Origin: Candidatus Poribacteria bacterium
Lineage (GTDB): Bacteria > Poribacteria > WGA-4E > GCA-2687025
Direction: 5' to 3'
DNA length: 64,000 bases
NCBI GenBank assembly: GCA_028818695.1
Contig: JAPPNK010000026.1
Span: forward strand, 62,001-126,000
Shown here: positions 1-7,778 of the stretch, in pieces
Numbering within the stretch: the first letter of the stretch is position 1
Layout of the letters: every line of letters starts with the position of its first letter
Program-made: the position numbers and the translations under genes
Notes under the pieces: generated by a model
What the model was told of the DNA's origin: nothing
Seen by the model: only the letters and a program-made list of their open reading frames with translations
Databases searched by the model: none

Positions 1-273
1 GCACCGAGTCCCGTTCAGGCGGGCGGCGCGGCGCTTCTGTTTCGTCTCGGCGCCGGCGCCGATTCGGTCGTTGCCGATATTTATGCGGCGTCCGGGCGGC
101 GGGTTGCGCGGTTGGAGGGCGGGCAATTTCCGGCGGGGCGGGCGGAGCTGTTTTGGGACGGGCGCGGCTCGGACGGGAGCCTCTTGGCAAACGGCGCATA
201 CTACTTCCGCCTCACCGCCCGACTGAACGGCGACATCCGCCAAGCGGTCGGCAAGTTCGCTGTCGCCCGTTGA
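1..273 (+). CDS. C-terminal fragment of a FlgD-Ig-like domain surface protein
   Basis: The reading frame is open from base 1 to the TGA at 271-273, so only the last 90 residues are visible. The segment reads as a FlgD-like Ig fold used as a C-terminal module in secreted proteins: an I-Y-x-A-x-G-R-R-V-A-R-L strand pair, then F-W-D-G-R-x-S-D-G-S-L-L-A-N-G-A-Y-Y-F-R. Such modules commonly end large extracellular proteins in Bacteroidetes-like and Poribacteria-like genomes, where they can act as sorting or anchoring domains. The start and the rest of the protein lie outside the window, so its function is unknown. Confidence 0.75.
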   Translation, partial: APSPVQAGGAALLFRLGAGADSVVADIYAASGRRVARLEGGQFPAGRAELFWDGRGSDGSLLANGAYYFRLTARLNGDIRQAVGKFAVAR

Positions 274-337
274 CTCGGTCGATGAACCGCCGCATCATGC
301 GAATCGAGACGAGACGCCGCAACGCAAGGAGCTTCCG

Positions 338-1192
338 ATGATCATCGACGCGCACACCCACTTTTACGACCCGACGCGCCCTGAGGGAGTCCCATGGCCG
401 CCGAAAGAGAACGCGCTTCTCTACCGCCCGACGCTGCCTGATCGGTTCAAGGCGCTCGCCGAGCCGCTCGGCGTGACAGGAACGGTTGTCGTGGAGGCAA
501 GCCCGCGGATTGACGACAATCAATGGATCCTTAACCTGGCAAAAGAGGAGCCGATGATCGTCGGCTTTGTGGGAAAACTGCCTCTGGAAATGGAGCATTT
601 GGAAGCGTATCTGAAACGGTTCACGCGCAATCCGCTTTTTCGGGGAATCCGCGCCCACGCCTCCGAACTGGGCAGCAGGGGGGCGGTGAAGGCTCTGCGC
701 CTGTTAGAAAGGGCGGACCTGTCGCTCGATCTGCATGTGAACGCGGAGTCGCTGCCGAACGCGGTTCGCGCCGCGGCGGCGTTTCCGAAACTGCGCATCG
801 TGTTGAATCATACCGCGCAGGCGCGGATTAACGGCGAACCGCCGGACGACCTCTGGCTGGAACGCATGAAAGCGGCGGCTCAGCAGGAGAATGTGTATTG
901 CAAGGCGTCTGCGCTGGCGGAAACGGCGGCGCAACAGCCGGCGCCCGCGGAGGCGGAGTACTACCGCCCCGTTCTGGACGCGCTCTGGGAGCTGTTTGGA
1001 GAGCGGCGGCTCATCTACGGCAGCAACTGGCCGGTCTGTGAACTCGGCGCCGATTACGAGACCGTCTTTCAGATTGTGGACAGCTACTTTTCTGAAAAGG
1101 GAGAGCGCGCGCGTCAACGCTATTTTGCTGAAAACGCGCGCGCCGCTTACAAGTGGATCGACAGGCGGAACCTCAATCGCGCCGCTCAATGA
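338..1192 (+). CDS. Amidohydrolase family 2 (TIM-barrel lactonase-like) protein
   Basis: A 284-residue metal-dependent hydrolase of the amidohydrolase-2 / COG3618 type, whose members hydrolyse sugar lactones or decarboxylate related compounds. The N-terminus carries the metal-binding H-T-H (residues 6-8, in DAHTHFYDP). A later strand gives I-V-L-N-H-T-A, and near the C-terminus I-Y-G-S-N-W-P-V supplies the usual strand-8 signature. The length is typical for the family. AAGGAG at 326-331 precedes the ATG at suitable spacing. The last 20 bases overlap the 3' end of the convergent lipoprotein gene. Its 3' end recurs twice as relics (about 2110-2165 with 2332-2370, and about 3287-3337), so it lay at the edge of a tandem duplication. 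The exact substrate cannot be told. Confidence 0.8.
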   Translation: MIIDAHTHFYDPTRPEGVPWPPKENALLYRPTLPDRFKALAEPLGVTGTVVVEASPRIDDNQWILNLAKEEPMIVGFVGKLPLEMEHLEAYLKRFTRNPLFRGIRAHASELGSRGAVKALRLLERADLSLDLHVNAESLPNAVRAAAAFPKLRIVLNHTAQARINGEPPDDLWLERMKAAAQQENVYCKASALAETAAQQPAPAEAEYYRPVLDALWELFGERRLIYGSNWPVCELGADYETVFQIVDSYFSEKGERARQRYFAENARAAYKWIDRRNLNRAAQ

Positions 1193-2078
1193 CGCCCAGG
1201 TCCATCTCGATCACCTTGTAGCCAGGATCGCTCGGGTTGCCAAACCCGTACCGACGAACGAAATTGAACAACGGACCCTTGCCGCTTAGGATCTTAATCT
1301 CCGAGCGCACCCATTCCAGCTCCTCGTTCAAGGGAGCCTTCTCGCTTTCGGACGAGGAATCGTTCAGCTGTTTCAGCAGCTCCTTCTCCCGCTCTCGAAA
1401 CGCCGCCAGCTCCTTCTTGCCCGATTCGGTGAGCTTCCCCCGCTTTTGAAACTTCACGACCAGCTCCGTATTCTCCTTCAGATCGTGGACCTTGCCGTTC
1501 GGAAGCTTGATCTCGTTGCGCAGATCGGAGGCGGGCAGCTTGCCGATGCGCGCCAAAAGCTTTTTTCCTTGCCATGCGGACCTTGGAATGTCTCCGAGAA
1601 ACGGCTTGATCGCCGCTCTCAACTCAGGATACTTATTTTCCTCGTAATATTTTTTAAATACCCTGGCTGCAGCCATAGCCACAGACATACCGCGAATGGC
1701 TTTCTGCGTTGGAGGTCGCTGCCACTCCATTTGCAGACCTTCCTTCATGACCTGGTCGTATTCGATGCCGACCAGATGCGCGTATTCTTCCATGGCGTCT
1801 TCCCATGTCTTGAAGTCATAGGCGGATTGAAAATCGACGCTTTCTTTCTGCTGTAAAGCGGGCGCGCCGCCGCCTTCAGACAACGCTTCGGAAGTTTCAG
1901 GCGCAGGGCGGTAGCGCGGCGTCTGATCTTCAGGTCTCAACCCGTTGATGGACTGCGCTGTCGAGTCGCGCCGCTCGATTTCATCTTCAGTATCGTCCGC
2001 CCATCTGCCGCATCCATTCAGCGAAAGCAGCCACCCCGCCGCCAACAGAACGCATGCGATTTTGCCAATAATATTCAT
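1173..2078 (-). CDS. Predicted lipoprotein, tandem paralogue 1
   Basis: A 301-residue protein with a lipoprotein signal peptide: a hydrophobic segment, then L-S-L-N-G-C with the lipidated Cys at residue 23. The mature part is hydrophilic, with a charged K/E-rich C-terminal half likely to be helical, ending in V-R-R-Y-G-F-G-N-P. I recognise no family. AAAGGAG lies just upstream of the ATG. The gene is about 1.18 kb from a close paralogue of identical length on the same strand (2350-3255). The duplication includes upstream DNA as well as the gene. Its 3' end overlaps the amidohydrolase stop by 20 bp. The function is unknown; an envelope location is inferred from the lipobox. Confidence 0.75.
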   Translation of the reverse strand: MNIIGKIACVLLAAGWLLSLNGCGRWADDTEDEIERRDSTAQSINGLRPEDQTPRYRPAPETSEALSEGGGAPALQQKESVDFQSAYDFKTWEDAMEEYAHLVGIEYDQVMKEGLQMEWQRPPTQKAIRGMSVAMAAARVFKKYYEENKYPELRAAIKPFLGDIPRSAWQGKKLLARIGKLPASDLRNEIKLPNGKVHDLKENTELVVKFQKRGKLTESGKKELAAFREREKELLKQLNDSSSESEKAPLNEELEWVRSEIKILSGKGPLFNFVRRYGFGNPSDPGYKVIEMDLGVIERRD

Positions 2079-2109
2079 GACTTCTCCTTTATGTTACGGC
2101 TGTAAGGAA

Positions 2110-2370
2110 AAATGAGCGTCAGCTCTATTTTACTGAAAATGCGCGGCGCTTACAAGCGGATCGACCGATCTCATGGGTAAAGCTGGGACATTTGAACAAA
2201 TGATCGCTTTATTTATGGGAAAAAGGCGCCGCCAACCAGGCCGTCATTCCCGCGAAAGCGGGAATCCAGAGGCGCCGCAGAAACCGTCCGCGTTCGCCAG
2301 GCGGAATGTCCCAACTAAAGCGCTAAGGTCAGGATCGACAGACGAAGCCTCAATCGCTCCGCTCAATGAC
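2110..2370 (+). pseudogene. Relic of the amidohydrolase 3' end, split by a MITE
   Basis: Bases 2113-2165 match the amidohydrolase tail at about 1111-1165 (codons for R-Q-x-Y-F-x-E-N-A-R). The match resumes at 2332-2370, ending in the same CCGCTCAATGACGCCCAGG junction with the lipoprotein gene. Bases 2166-2331 between them are a MITE. This is debris of the tandem duplication that created the second lipoprotein gene, not an expressed gene. Confidence 0.75.
2166..2331 (-). mobile_element. Family A MITE, complete copy with 8-bp target duplication
   Basis: This 166-bp element has imperfect inverted ends: CGATCTCATG...AGCTGGGACATT on the left and AATGTCCCAACT...CTAAGGTCA on the right. A hairpin core reads ATTCCCGCGAAAGCGGGAAT. 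It is bracketed by a perfect 8-bp direct repeat, ggatcgac, at 2158-2165 and 2332-2339. The empty site is still visible in the paralogous sequence near 1156-1165 (the 3' end of the amidohydrolase gene), so this copy interrupts the amidohydrolase relic. There is no coding capacity. Confidence 0.85.
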
Positions 2371-3255
2371 GCCCAGGTCCATCTCGATCACCTTGATATT
2401 GGGATCGTTCGGATTGCCAAACCCGTACCGGCGAACGAAATCGAACAACGGACCCTTGCCGCTTAGATTTTCAATCTGCGGACGCAGCCATTCCAGCTCT
2501 TCGTTGATCGATTCCCTCTCGCTTTCGGACGGGGAATCGTCCAGCTGTTTCAGCAGCTCCGCTTTCCGCTCTTTAAACGCCGCCAGCGCCCGTTTGCCCG
2601 ATTCGCTGAGCTTCCCCCGTTTTTGAAACTTCACGACCAGCTCCGTATTCTCCTTCAGATCGTACATCTTGCCGTTCGGAAGCTTGATCTCGTTGCGCAG
2701 ATCGGAGGCGGGCAGCTTGCCGATGCGCTCCAACATTTTTACCGAATCCCATTCTGCCTCCGGGACATCCTTGTGAAACGGCATGATCGCCGCCTTTAAC
2801 TCAGGGTACTTATTTTCGTCGTAAAACCGTTTAAACACCCTTCCTGCAGCTTCATGCGCCATGAAAATGCGAACGGTTTTTGGACTGGGCGGCCGATTCC
2901 ATTTCGTTTTCAGACCCTCTTTCTTGACCTGCTCGTATTCAAGACCGACCAGATGCGCGTATGCTACCAGGGCGTCTTCCCATGTCTTGAAATCGTAGGC
3001 GGGTTGGAAATCGGCGCTTTCTTTCTGCTGTAAAGCGGGCGCGCCCTCTCCTTCAGTCAACGATTCAGAAGCGTCCGGCGCAGGGCGGTAGCGGGGCGTT
3101 TGATCTTCAGGTCTCAACCCGTTGATGGACTGCGCTGTCGAGTCGCGCTTTTCGATCTGATCTTCGTTATCGTCCGCCCATCTGCCGCATCCGTTCAGCG
3201 AAAGCAACCATCCCGCCGCCAATAGAACGGACGCGATTTTGCCAATAATATTCAT
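2350..3255 (-). CDS. Predicted lipoprotein, tandem paralogue 2
   Basis: A 301-residue paralogue of the neighbouring lipoprotein, with the same signal peptide and lipobox (L-S-L-N-G-C, Cys23) and the same conserved C-terminus. The middle, about residues 110-180, diverges most; the last 100 residues and the leader are nearly identical. AAAGGAG is conserved upstream. A further copy of the amidohydrolase tail lies upstream at about 3287-3337, implying a third repeat unit now lost and replaced by repeat debris. The function is unknown. Two intact copies with a diverged central region could mean specialisation or ongoing gene conversion. Confidence 0.75.
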   Translation of the reverse strand: MNIIGKIASVLLAAGWLLSLNGCGRWADDNEDQIEKRDSTAQSINGLRPEDQTPRYRPAPDASESLTEGEGAPALQQKESADFQPAYDFKTWEDALVAYAHLVGLEYEQVKKEGLKTKWNRPPSPKTVRIFMAHEAAGRVFKRFYDENKYPELKAAIMPFHKDVPEAEWDSVKMLERIGKLPASDLRNEIKLPNGKMYDLKENTELVVKFQKRGKLSESGKRALAAFKERKAELLKQLDDSPSESERESINEELEWLRPQIENLSGKGPLFDFVRRYGFGNPNDPNIKVIEMDLGVIERSD

Positions 3256-3344
3256 GACCTCTCCTTTATGTTACGGCTGTAAGGAAAAATGAGCGTCAGC
3301 TCTATTTTACTGAAAATGCGCGGCGCTTACAAGCGGGTCAACTG

Positions 3345-3700
3345 ACTTTAAGGATTTAGCTGGGACATGTCGGCATGCGAACGCGTCCGCCCCTTCAGGA
3401 TTCCCAGACCTTAGCGCTTTAGTTGGAACATTCGCCTAGGCGAACGCAGACGGTTTCTGCGGCGCCTCCGGATTCCCGCTTTCGCGGGAATGACGACCCT
3501 CTGGCGCAGCAATGTTCTCCAATAATCCTGTCAATCTTTCCAATCCTAGTTCAGACAAACAGCGCGTCCAACCCTTCTAGATTCCCGCTTTCGCGGGAAT
3601 GACGACCTTCTGGCGCAGCAATCTTTCCAATCCTAGTTCAGACAAACAGCGCGCCAGTCTCTTCTGGATTCCCCCTTTCGCGGTTATTTGGCAGATGCCG
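3345..3700. repeat. Nested family A MITE fragments and short tandem duplication
   Basis: This fills the 528-bp gap between 3256 and 3783. Fragments of family A ends (tgactttaaggatttagctgggacatg; cttagcgctttagttggaac) surround three copies of the hairpin core (ATTCCCGCTTTCGCGGGAAT and a degenerate version near 3667). The stretch gacgaccytctggcgcagcaat ... cttctagattcccg is tandemly duplicated at about 3489-3600 and 3540-3680. No open gene was found here apart from the promoter of the next gene. Confidence 0.7.
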
Positions 3701-3711
3701 CGCGCCGACTC

Positions 3712-3740
3712 TTGACGATTCCGCTCTTTTTTGGCATGAT
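3712..3740 (+). promoter_or_regulatory. Sigma70-type promoter for the GH32 operon
   Basis: TTGACG at 3712-3717 is followed by 17 bp and CATGAT at 3735-3740. It lies 44 bp upstream of the GH32 start and just after the repeat block. Confidence 0.5.
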
Positions 3741-3783
3741 GCATTTGTATGACGCCGGCGCATGTTCAACAAAGGAAAGAAGC

Positions 3784-5328
3784 ATGGCAAACGAGCAATC
3801 TCCTCCAGACTACACATCCCGCGTCCCGCAATACGAATTTGCCGACACATTAGAGGAGCAAGAGGCGCAGCTCGCCGAAAACCCGCTCCTGAAACGCATG
3901 AACGAATCGCGCAAATCGTATGAAGGCGACCCGCACCGCCCGATCTACCATTACGTCAACCCCGAAGCGATGCTGAACGACCCGAACGGGCTTTGCTTCT
4001 GGCAGGGGCGGTGGCACCTGTTTTACCAGGCATACCCGCCCGAAGACACGCGCCAGCACTGGGGGCATGCCGTCAGCGACGACCTTGTCCACTGGCGCGA
4101 CCTGCCGCCCGCCATCTATCCGAACCCCGAACACTGCTGCTTCTCAGGCTCCACGCTCGTTGAAGAGGACCGCGTCATCGCCATGTACCACGGCACGCGC
4201 GTCGGCAACATGGTCGCCGTCTCAAGCGACCCGCTCCTGCTCAACTGGGAAAAAGTGTCCGGCAAGGCGGTCATCCCAGGCTCGCATCCGAGCGGCTTTC
4301 CGCTTCCCTACCGCGTCTTCGATCCATGCATCTGGAAAAAGGACGATGTTTACTACTCGCTCTCCGGCGGGACGCTCCCTCACGGGCCGGACGGACGCCC
4401 CGTCCGCGCCAACTTCCTTCTCCGCTCCAAAGACCTCGCCAACTGGCAGTATCTCCACCCGTTTGTGGAGAACGACCGGTTCACGCTGAACGGCGACGAC
4501 GGCGCATGCCCTTACTTCTGGCCGATCGGCGATCAGCACATCCTGCTTTTCTTTAGCCATATGAGCGGCGGACAGTATCTCATCGGCGACTACGACAAAG
4601 GGCGCGACAAACTGGTCGCCACGGCGCATGGCAAGTTCAATTTCGGTCCTGTCGGTCCCGGCGGCGTCCACGCGCCTTCCGCATGCCCCGACGGCGACGG
4701 CGGGGTCGTCGTCCTCTTCAACATGAACCCCGCCAAGTCGACGCACCGCTGGAACCAGATCATGACGCTTCCGCGCCGGCTGACGCTCCCCGAACGCAAC
4801 CAGCTGGTCATTGCGCCCATTGAGGCGTTGAAGTCGCTGCGGCGCGAGCATACGCATGTCGGGCAGACAACGCTGCCGGCAAACGAGGAGGTCGTCTTTG
4901 AAAATGTGAACGGCAACGCGATGGAGGTGGAGGTGGAGATCGCGCCGACGGGGGCGCAGATGATTGAGCTGAACATGCTCCGCTCGCCGAACGCCGAAGA
5001 GGTGACGCGCGTCATGTTCTTCAAAGGGAGAGACCACCGCGGCGGCGATGTGTTGACGATCGACTCTTCCCGTTCGTCGATCCTGCCGGACGCGCGCTCG
5101 CGGGCGCCGGAGACGGGACCGGTGCGCATCGGCGGGGACGAGCCGATACGCCTGCGCGCCTTTGTCGACCGCAGCGTCATTGAGGTGTTCATCAACGAGC
5201 GGCAGTGCGTTGCGCAGCGCGTCTATCCAGGGCGGGAGGACAGCGTCGGGGTGTCGCTGCGCTCGCAGGGCAGCGATTCGGTCATGAATTCGCTGGACGC
5301 ATGGCAGATGGAGAACATTTACGCATGA
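3784..5328 (+). CDS. Glycoside hydrolase family 32-like protein
   Basis: A 514-residue protein resembling GH32 beta-fructosidases (sucrose, levan or inulin cleavage): a five-bladed propeller followed by a beta-sandwich. N-D-P-N-G (residues 65-69) carries the nucleophile Asp. V-F-D-P stands for the R-D-P transition-state motif. The usual E-C-P acid/base motif is replaced by D-G-A-C-P-Y-F-W-P, so the acid/base Glu is not in its normal place. A V-D-R-S-V-I-E-V-F segment in the C-terminal part is typical of GH32 sandwich domains. The start at 3784 follows an AAAGGAAAG ribosome site; an upstream in-frame start would read through the promoter. No signal peptide is seen. It heads a run of overlapping genes through 8755. 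It may act on another glycoside or be an inactive homologue. Confidence 0.8.
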   Translation: MANEQSPPDYTSRVPQYEFADTLEEQEAQLAENPLLKRMNESRKSYEGDPHRPIYHYVNPEAMLNDPNGLCFWQGRWHLFYQAYPPEDTRQHWGHAVSDDLVHWRDLPPAIYPNPEHCCFSGSTLVEEDRVIAMYHGTRVGNMVAVSSDPLLLNWEKVSGKAVIPGSHPSGFPLPYRVFDPCIWKKDDVYYSLSGGTLPHGPDGRPVRANFLLRSKDLANWQYLHPFVENDRFTLNGDDGACPYFWPIGDQHILLFFSHMSGGQYLIGDYDKGRDKLVATAHGKFNFGPVGPGGVHAPSACPDGDGGVVVLFNMNPAKSTHRWNQIMTLPRRLTLPERNQLVIAPIEALKSLRREHTHVGQTTLPANEEVVFENVNGNAMEVEVEIAPTGAQMIELNMLRSPNAEEVTRVMFFKGRDHRGGDVLTIDSSRSSILPDARSRAPETGPVRIGGDEPIRLRAFVDRSVIEVFINERQCVAQRVYPGREDSVGVSLRSQGSDSVMNSLDAWQMENIYA

Positions 5329-5843
5329 AGGTTTGCCGGTCGATGAGGCGGACGGCTTTCTGGGCGGCGCTTGCGGCCGCGGCTTGCGGTCTGTTGTCGG
5401 GCTGCGAAGGCAAGCGCATCTCCGATCTGGGCGCCATTTCGGGGTATACCGAATTTAGAGCGGACGGCGTCTATCTGCGGTTGAACCTGCTGACGGCGGA
5501 AGGGTCGCATCTGGTCTGGACGTCGGACAATTTCAGCGGCGGCGGCGTTCTGCATGAGTCGGAGCTGGACACGCGCGTTCAGGTCTATTCGCTCAAAGAC
5601 GGACAGCGAAACAAAAAGGTGTTTTCAGGGCGGCTGCGCTCCCTGCGGTGGAACGCGGCGCGTATAAACTCCTTCCGCGCTCTCGTCGGCGTCGTCCCTT
5701 CGTCGCTGACGGAGTTTGACCCTGAAGCGGACGGGCCGACGGGCGAAATCGATGCGACGCTCATCACGCCGAATCAGGGCGAGTTTGAAACGACGGTGTA
5801 CGGCGCGCAGATCTATCCGGCGTCGCTCTTTTTAGACAGATGA
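5325..5843 (+). CDS. Small predicted lipoprotein
   Basis: A 172-residue protein whose ATG overlaps the GH32 stop codon (ATGA), implying translational coupling. The N-terminus is an Arg-containing, Ala-rich hydrophobic segment ending in L-L-S-G-C, with the lipidated Cys at residue 27, so it is probably a lipoprotein. The mature part is rich in beta-forming residues (for example D-G-V-Y-L-R-L-N-L-L and T-R-V-Q-V-Y-S-L-K-D-G-Q), suggesting a small beta-sandwich. No family is recognised. A downstream ATG at 5343 is an alternative start that would shorten the leader. Confidence 0.65.
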   Translation: MKVCRSMRRTAFWAALAAAACGLLSGCEGKRISDLGAISGYTEFRADGVYLRLNLLTAEGSHLVWTSDNFSGGGVLHESELDTRVQVYSLKDGQRNKKVFSGRLRSLRWNAARINSFRALVGVVPSSLTEFDPEADGPTGEIDATLITPNQGEFETTVYGAQIYPASLFLDR

Positions 5844-5854
5844 AAGAGAGGAAT

Positions 5855-6346
5855 ATGGCGCGCTGGGCGGTGGAAGTCGCCGCAAAACAACATGAAAACG
5901 ACAGCGAAGCCGCCCGCCTGCTGGCAGAAGCGCGCGACCTCGGCGAAACAGGGCTGAAAACAGCGCGCGTCTCCCGCATGTACTGGATCGAAGCGGAAGG
6001 CAGCGGACGGCAAGAGGCGCAGACGCTGGCGGAGTCCCTGCTCGCCGATGCGGTCCTGGACCTTTACAGCGTCAATGCGGACGCGCTCGCCTTTCCAGAC
6101 GCGGCGAACGGCTGGATCGTCGAAATACGGCACAAGCCGGGCGTCGCCGATCCCGTCTCTGAAACGGTCGTCAAGGCGGCAGCCGACCTCGGCGCGCTCC
6201 CGCCTCTCCATGCGGAGACGGGGCGCAAGGCGTACCTCGTCGGTCCGCTGAACGAGACGCAGGCGCGCTCGCTCATTGAGCGGCTGCTCATGAACGCTGT
6301 CATACAGACCTATGAACTGCGGCATCTCCGCGCCGCGAAAGGATGA
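5855..6346 (+). CDS. Tandem PurS-like domain protein
   Basis: A 163-residue protein made of two PurS-like halves. The second half has the clearest match to the PurS pattern of FGAM synthase: I-V-E-I-R-H-K-P-G-V-A-D-P-V-S-E-T-V, then a D-L-G turn, then L-L-M-N-A-V-I-Q-T-Y-E-L. The first half (W-A-V-E-V-A ... A-R-D-L-G ... L-L-A-D-A-V-L-D-L-Y-S-V) repeats the layout. PurS bridges PurL and PurQ in purine synthesis, but neither purL nor purQ is in the window, so the role here is unclear. The start at 5855 follows GAGAGGAAT; an ATG at 5840 that overlaps the previous stop is possible. It may be the detached N-terminal part of a large PurL. Confidence 0.55.
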   Translation: MARWAVEVAAKQHENDSEAARLLAEARDLGETGLKTARVSRMYWIEAEGSGRQEAQTLAESLLADAVLDLYSVNADALAFPDAANGWIVEIRHKPGVADPVSETVVKAAADLGALPPLHAETGRKAYLVGPLNETQARSLIERLLMNAVIQTYELRHLRAAKG

Positions 6347-6350
6347 TCAT

Positions 6351-7778
6351 ATGAAACGCCCCCCGTTTTACGCCTTCTGCATACTGGGCGCCCTTGCGTG
6401 GATGTCCGCGCTGTCGGCGTTCGCCCTGTCTGAAGAAATCGCGGCGCTCATCGCGCGCCCGACGCAGCTGAACGCGGATGTCGGCTCCCCGAATCATCCC
6501 GCGACGACCGACAGCGAACAGGCGCAGGCGTTTTACAACCAAGGGCTGGGATGGACGCACAGCTACTTCTGGATCGAGGCGGCGCGCTCCTTCCGGCAGG
6601 CGCTTGAGCATGACGAAAACCTTGCCCTCGCCCATGTCGGCATGGCGCTCGCCTACCGGCAGCTCGGCGACATGGAAGCGTCAAAAGAGCGCATGGCGCG
6701 GGCGATGGAGCTGCGCGAGCAGGCGAGCGACCGAGAGCGGCGTTACATTGAAGCGCGGCAGACGCAGTGGAGCGCCGATCAAGCGAAAGGGGAGGAGCGG
6801 GGAAATCTGATGAATCAGTACCGTTCCGAGTTGACGCGCCTGGTTGAAGATTATCCGTGGGACGCGGAGCTGTGGGTTGCGCGGGGGCAGGCGGAGGAGT
6901 CGGGAACGCGCGGCATCGGACAGCGCGGGCGCGCCAAACAGGCGGCTTGGTATGAGGCGGCTCTCGCGCGAGACCCGTCCCATATCGGCGCGCTTCATTA
7001 CTTAACCCACTGCTACGAAAACATCCGCGCCTATGAGCTGGCGGTCAACCGCGCCGAAAAATACGGCAACCGGGCAAAGGCGGCTCCGCACGCGCAGCAT
7101 ATGGTCGGGCATGTTCTGCCGCGCGCCGGGCGCTGGGAGGACGCCGCCCGCCGTTTCGCCAGAGCGCATCGGCTGGAAATGAACTACTTCAAGGCGGAGA
7201 ATGTGAAGCCGGGCGTGGAGTGGCACCATCTGCATAACCTGCATCTTTACGGGATGGCGCTCATGCGGCTCGGAAAGGAGCGGCAGGCGCGGCAGATCCT
7301 GCAGCGCGCCCTGGACATACGCAAGGGCGGCGGAGAGGCGCGCCGATACTGGGAATGCTTGCTTCATTTTGAGCGGTACGACCAGGTTCTGAAATTGACA
7401 GGCGAATGGGAGCAGGACAGGAATTTCGCCGAAGCGTACGCTATCGAAGCGCTGCTGCTTGCGGGTCAGCTGGAGAAGGCGCGGGAGCGGCTGGCGGAGC
7501 TGGAAAAGGATGAGAACTCGGAGCGGCGCCTGGAGCTGTTGAAGGCGAAAACCGCCCTGTTTTCAGAAGACGAAGAGGAACGGAAAAAAGGGGAGGAAAA
7601 GCTGCTGGAACGCGCCGGGCAGATGTCGCGCAAGGCAAGCTTTGACGGCTGGGGCGACGGACTCTTCAACATCGCGCGCATGATGAAGGCGGCGCAGCTC
7701 GCCCAAAACGACGCCCTGCTGCAAGGTCTGACCGCGGAGCTGCGCCGAATTGACCCCGTCTACGACCCGCTCCAATGA
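6351..7778 (+). CDS. Secreted TPR-repeat protein
   Basis: A 475-residue protein starting with a signal peptide (M-K-R-P-P-F-Y-A-F-C then a hydrophobic stretch ending A-F-A-L-S). Helical tetratricopeptide repeats follow, for example F-Y-N-Q-G-L-G-W-T-H-S-Y-F-W-I-E-A-A-R-S and L-A-L-A-H-V-G-M-A-L-A-Y-R-Q-L-G-D. The early H-S-Y-F-W-I-E-A-A-R-S-F-R-Q-A motif and later H-Y-L-T-H-C-Y-E recur in a broad family of bacterial periplasmic TPR proteins of unknown function. The start at 6351 is the first ATG in front of a proper signal peptide. The gene overlaps the downstream SDR gene by ATGA. A scaffold role is inferred from the fold only. Confidence 0.75.
   Translation: MKRPPFYAFCILGALAWMSALSAFALSEEIAALIARPTQLNADVGSPNHPATTDSEQAQAFYNQGLGWTHSYFWIEAARSFRQALEHDENLALAHVGMALAYRQLGDMEASKERMARAMELREQASDRERRYIEARQTQWSADQAKGEERGNLMNQYRSELTRLVEDYPWDAELWVARGQAEESGTRGIGQRGRAKQAAWYEAALARDPSHIGALHYLTHCYENIRAYELAVNRAEKYGNRAKAAPHAQHMVGHVLPRAGRWEDAARRFARAHRLEMNYFKAENVKPGVEWHHLHNLHLYGMALMRLGKERQARQILQRALDIRKGGGEARRYWECLLHFERYDQVLKLTGEWEQDRNFAEAYAIEALLLAGQLEKARERLAELEKDENSERRLELLKAKTALFSEDEEERKKGEEKLLERAGQMSRKASFDGWGDGLFNIARMMKAAQLAQNDALLQGLTAELRRIDPVYDPLQ

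Noticed and set aside
3480-3690. Repeated ATTCCCGC...GCGGGAAT blocks that resemble a CRISPR array
   Set aside because: Spacing is irregular, spacers are themselves repeated, and the blocks occur scattered over the whole window as parts of MITEs. No cas gene is present.
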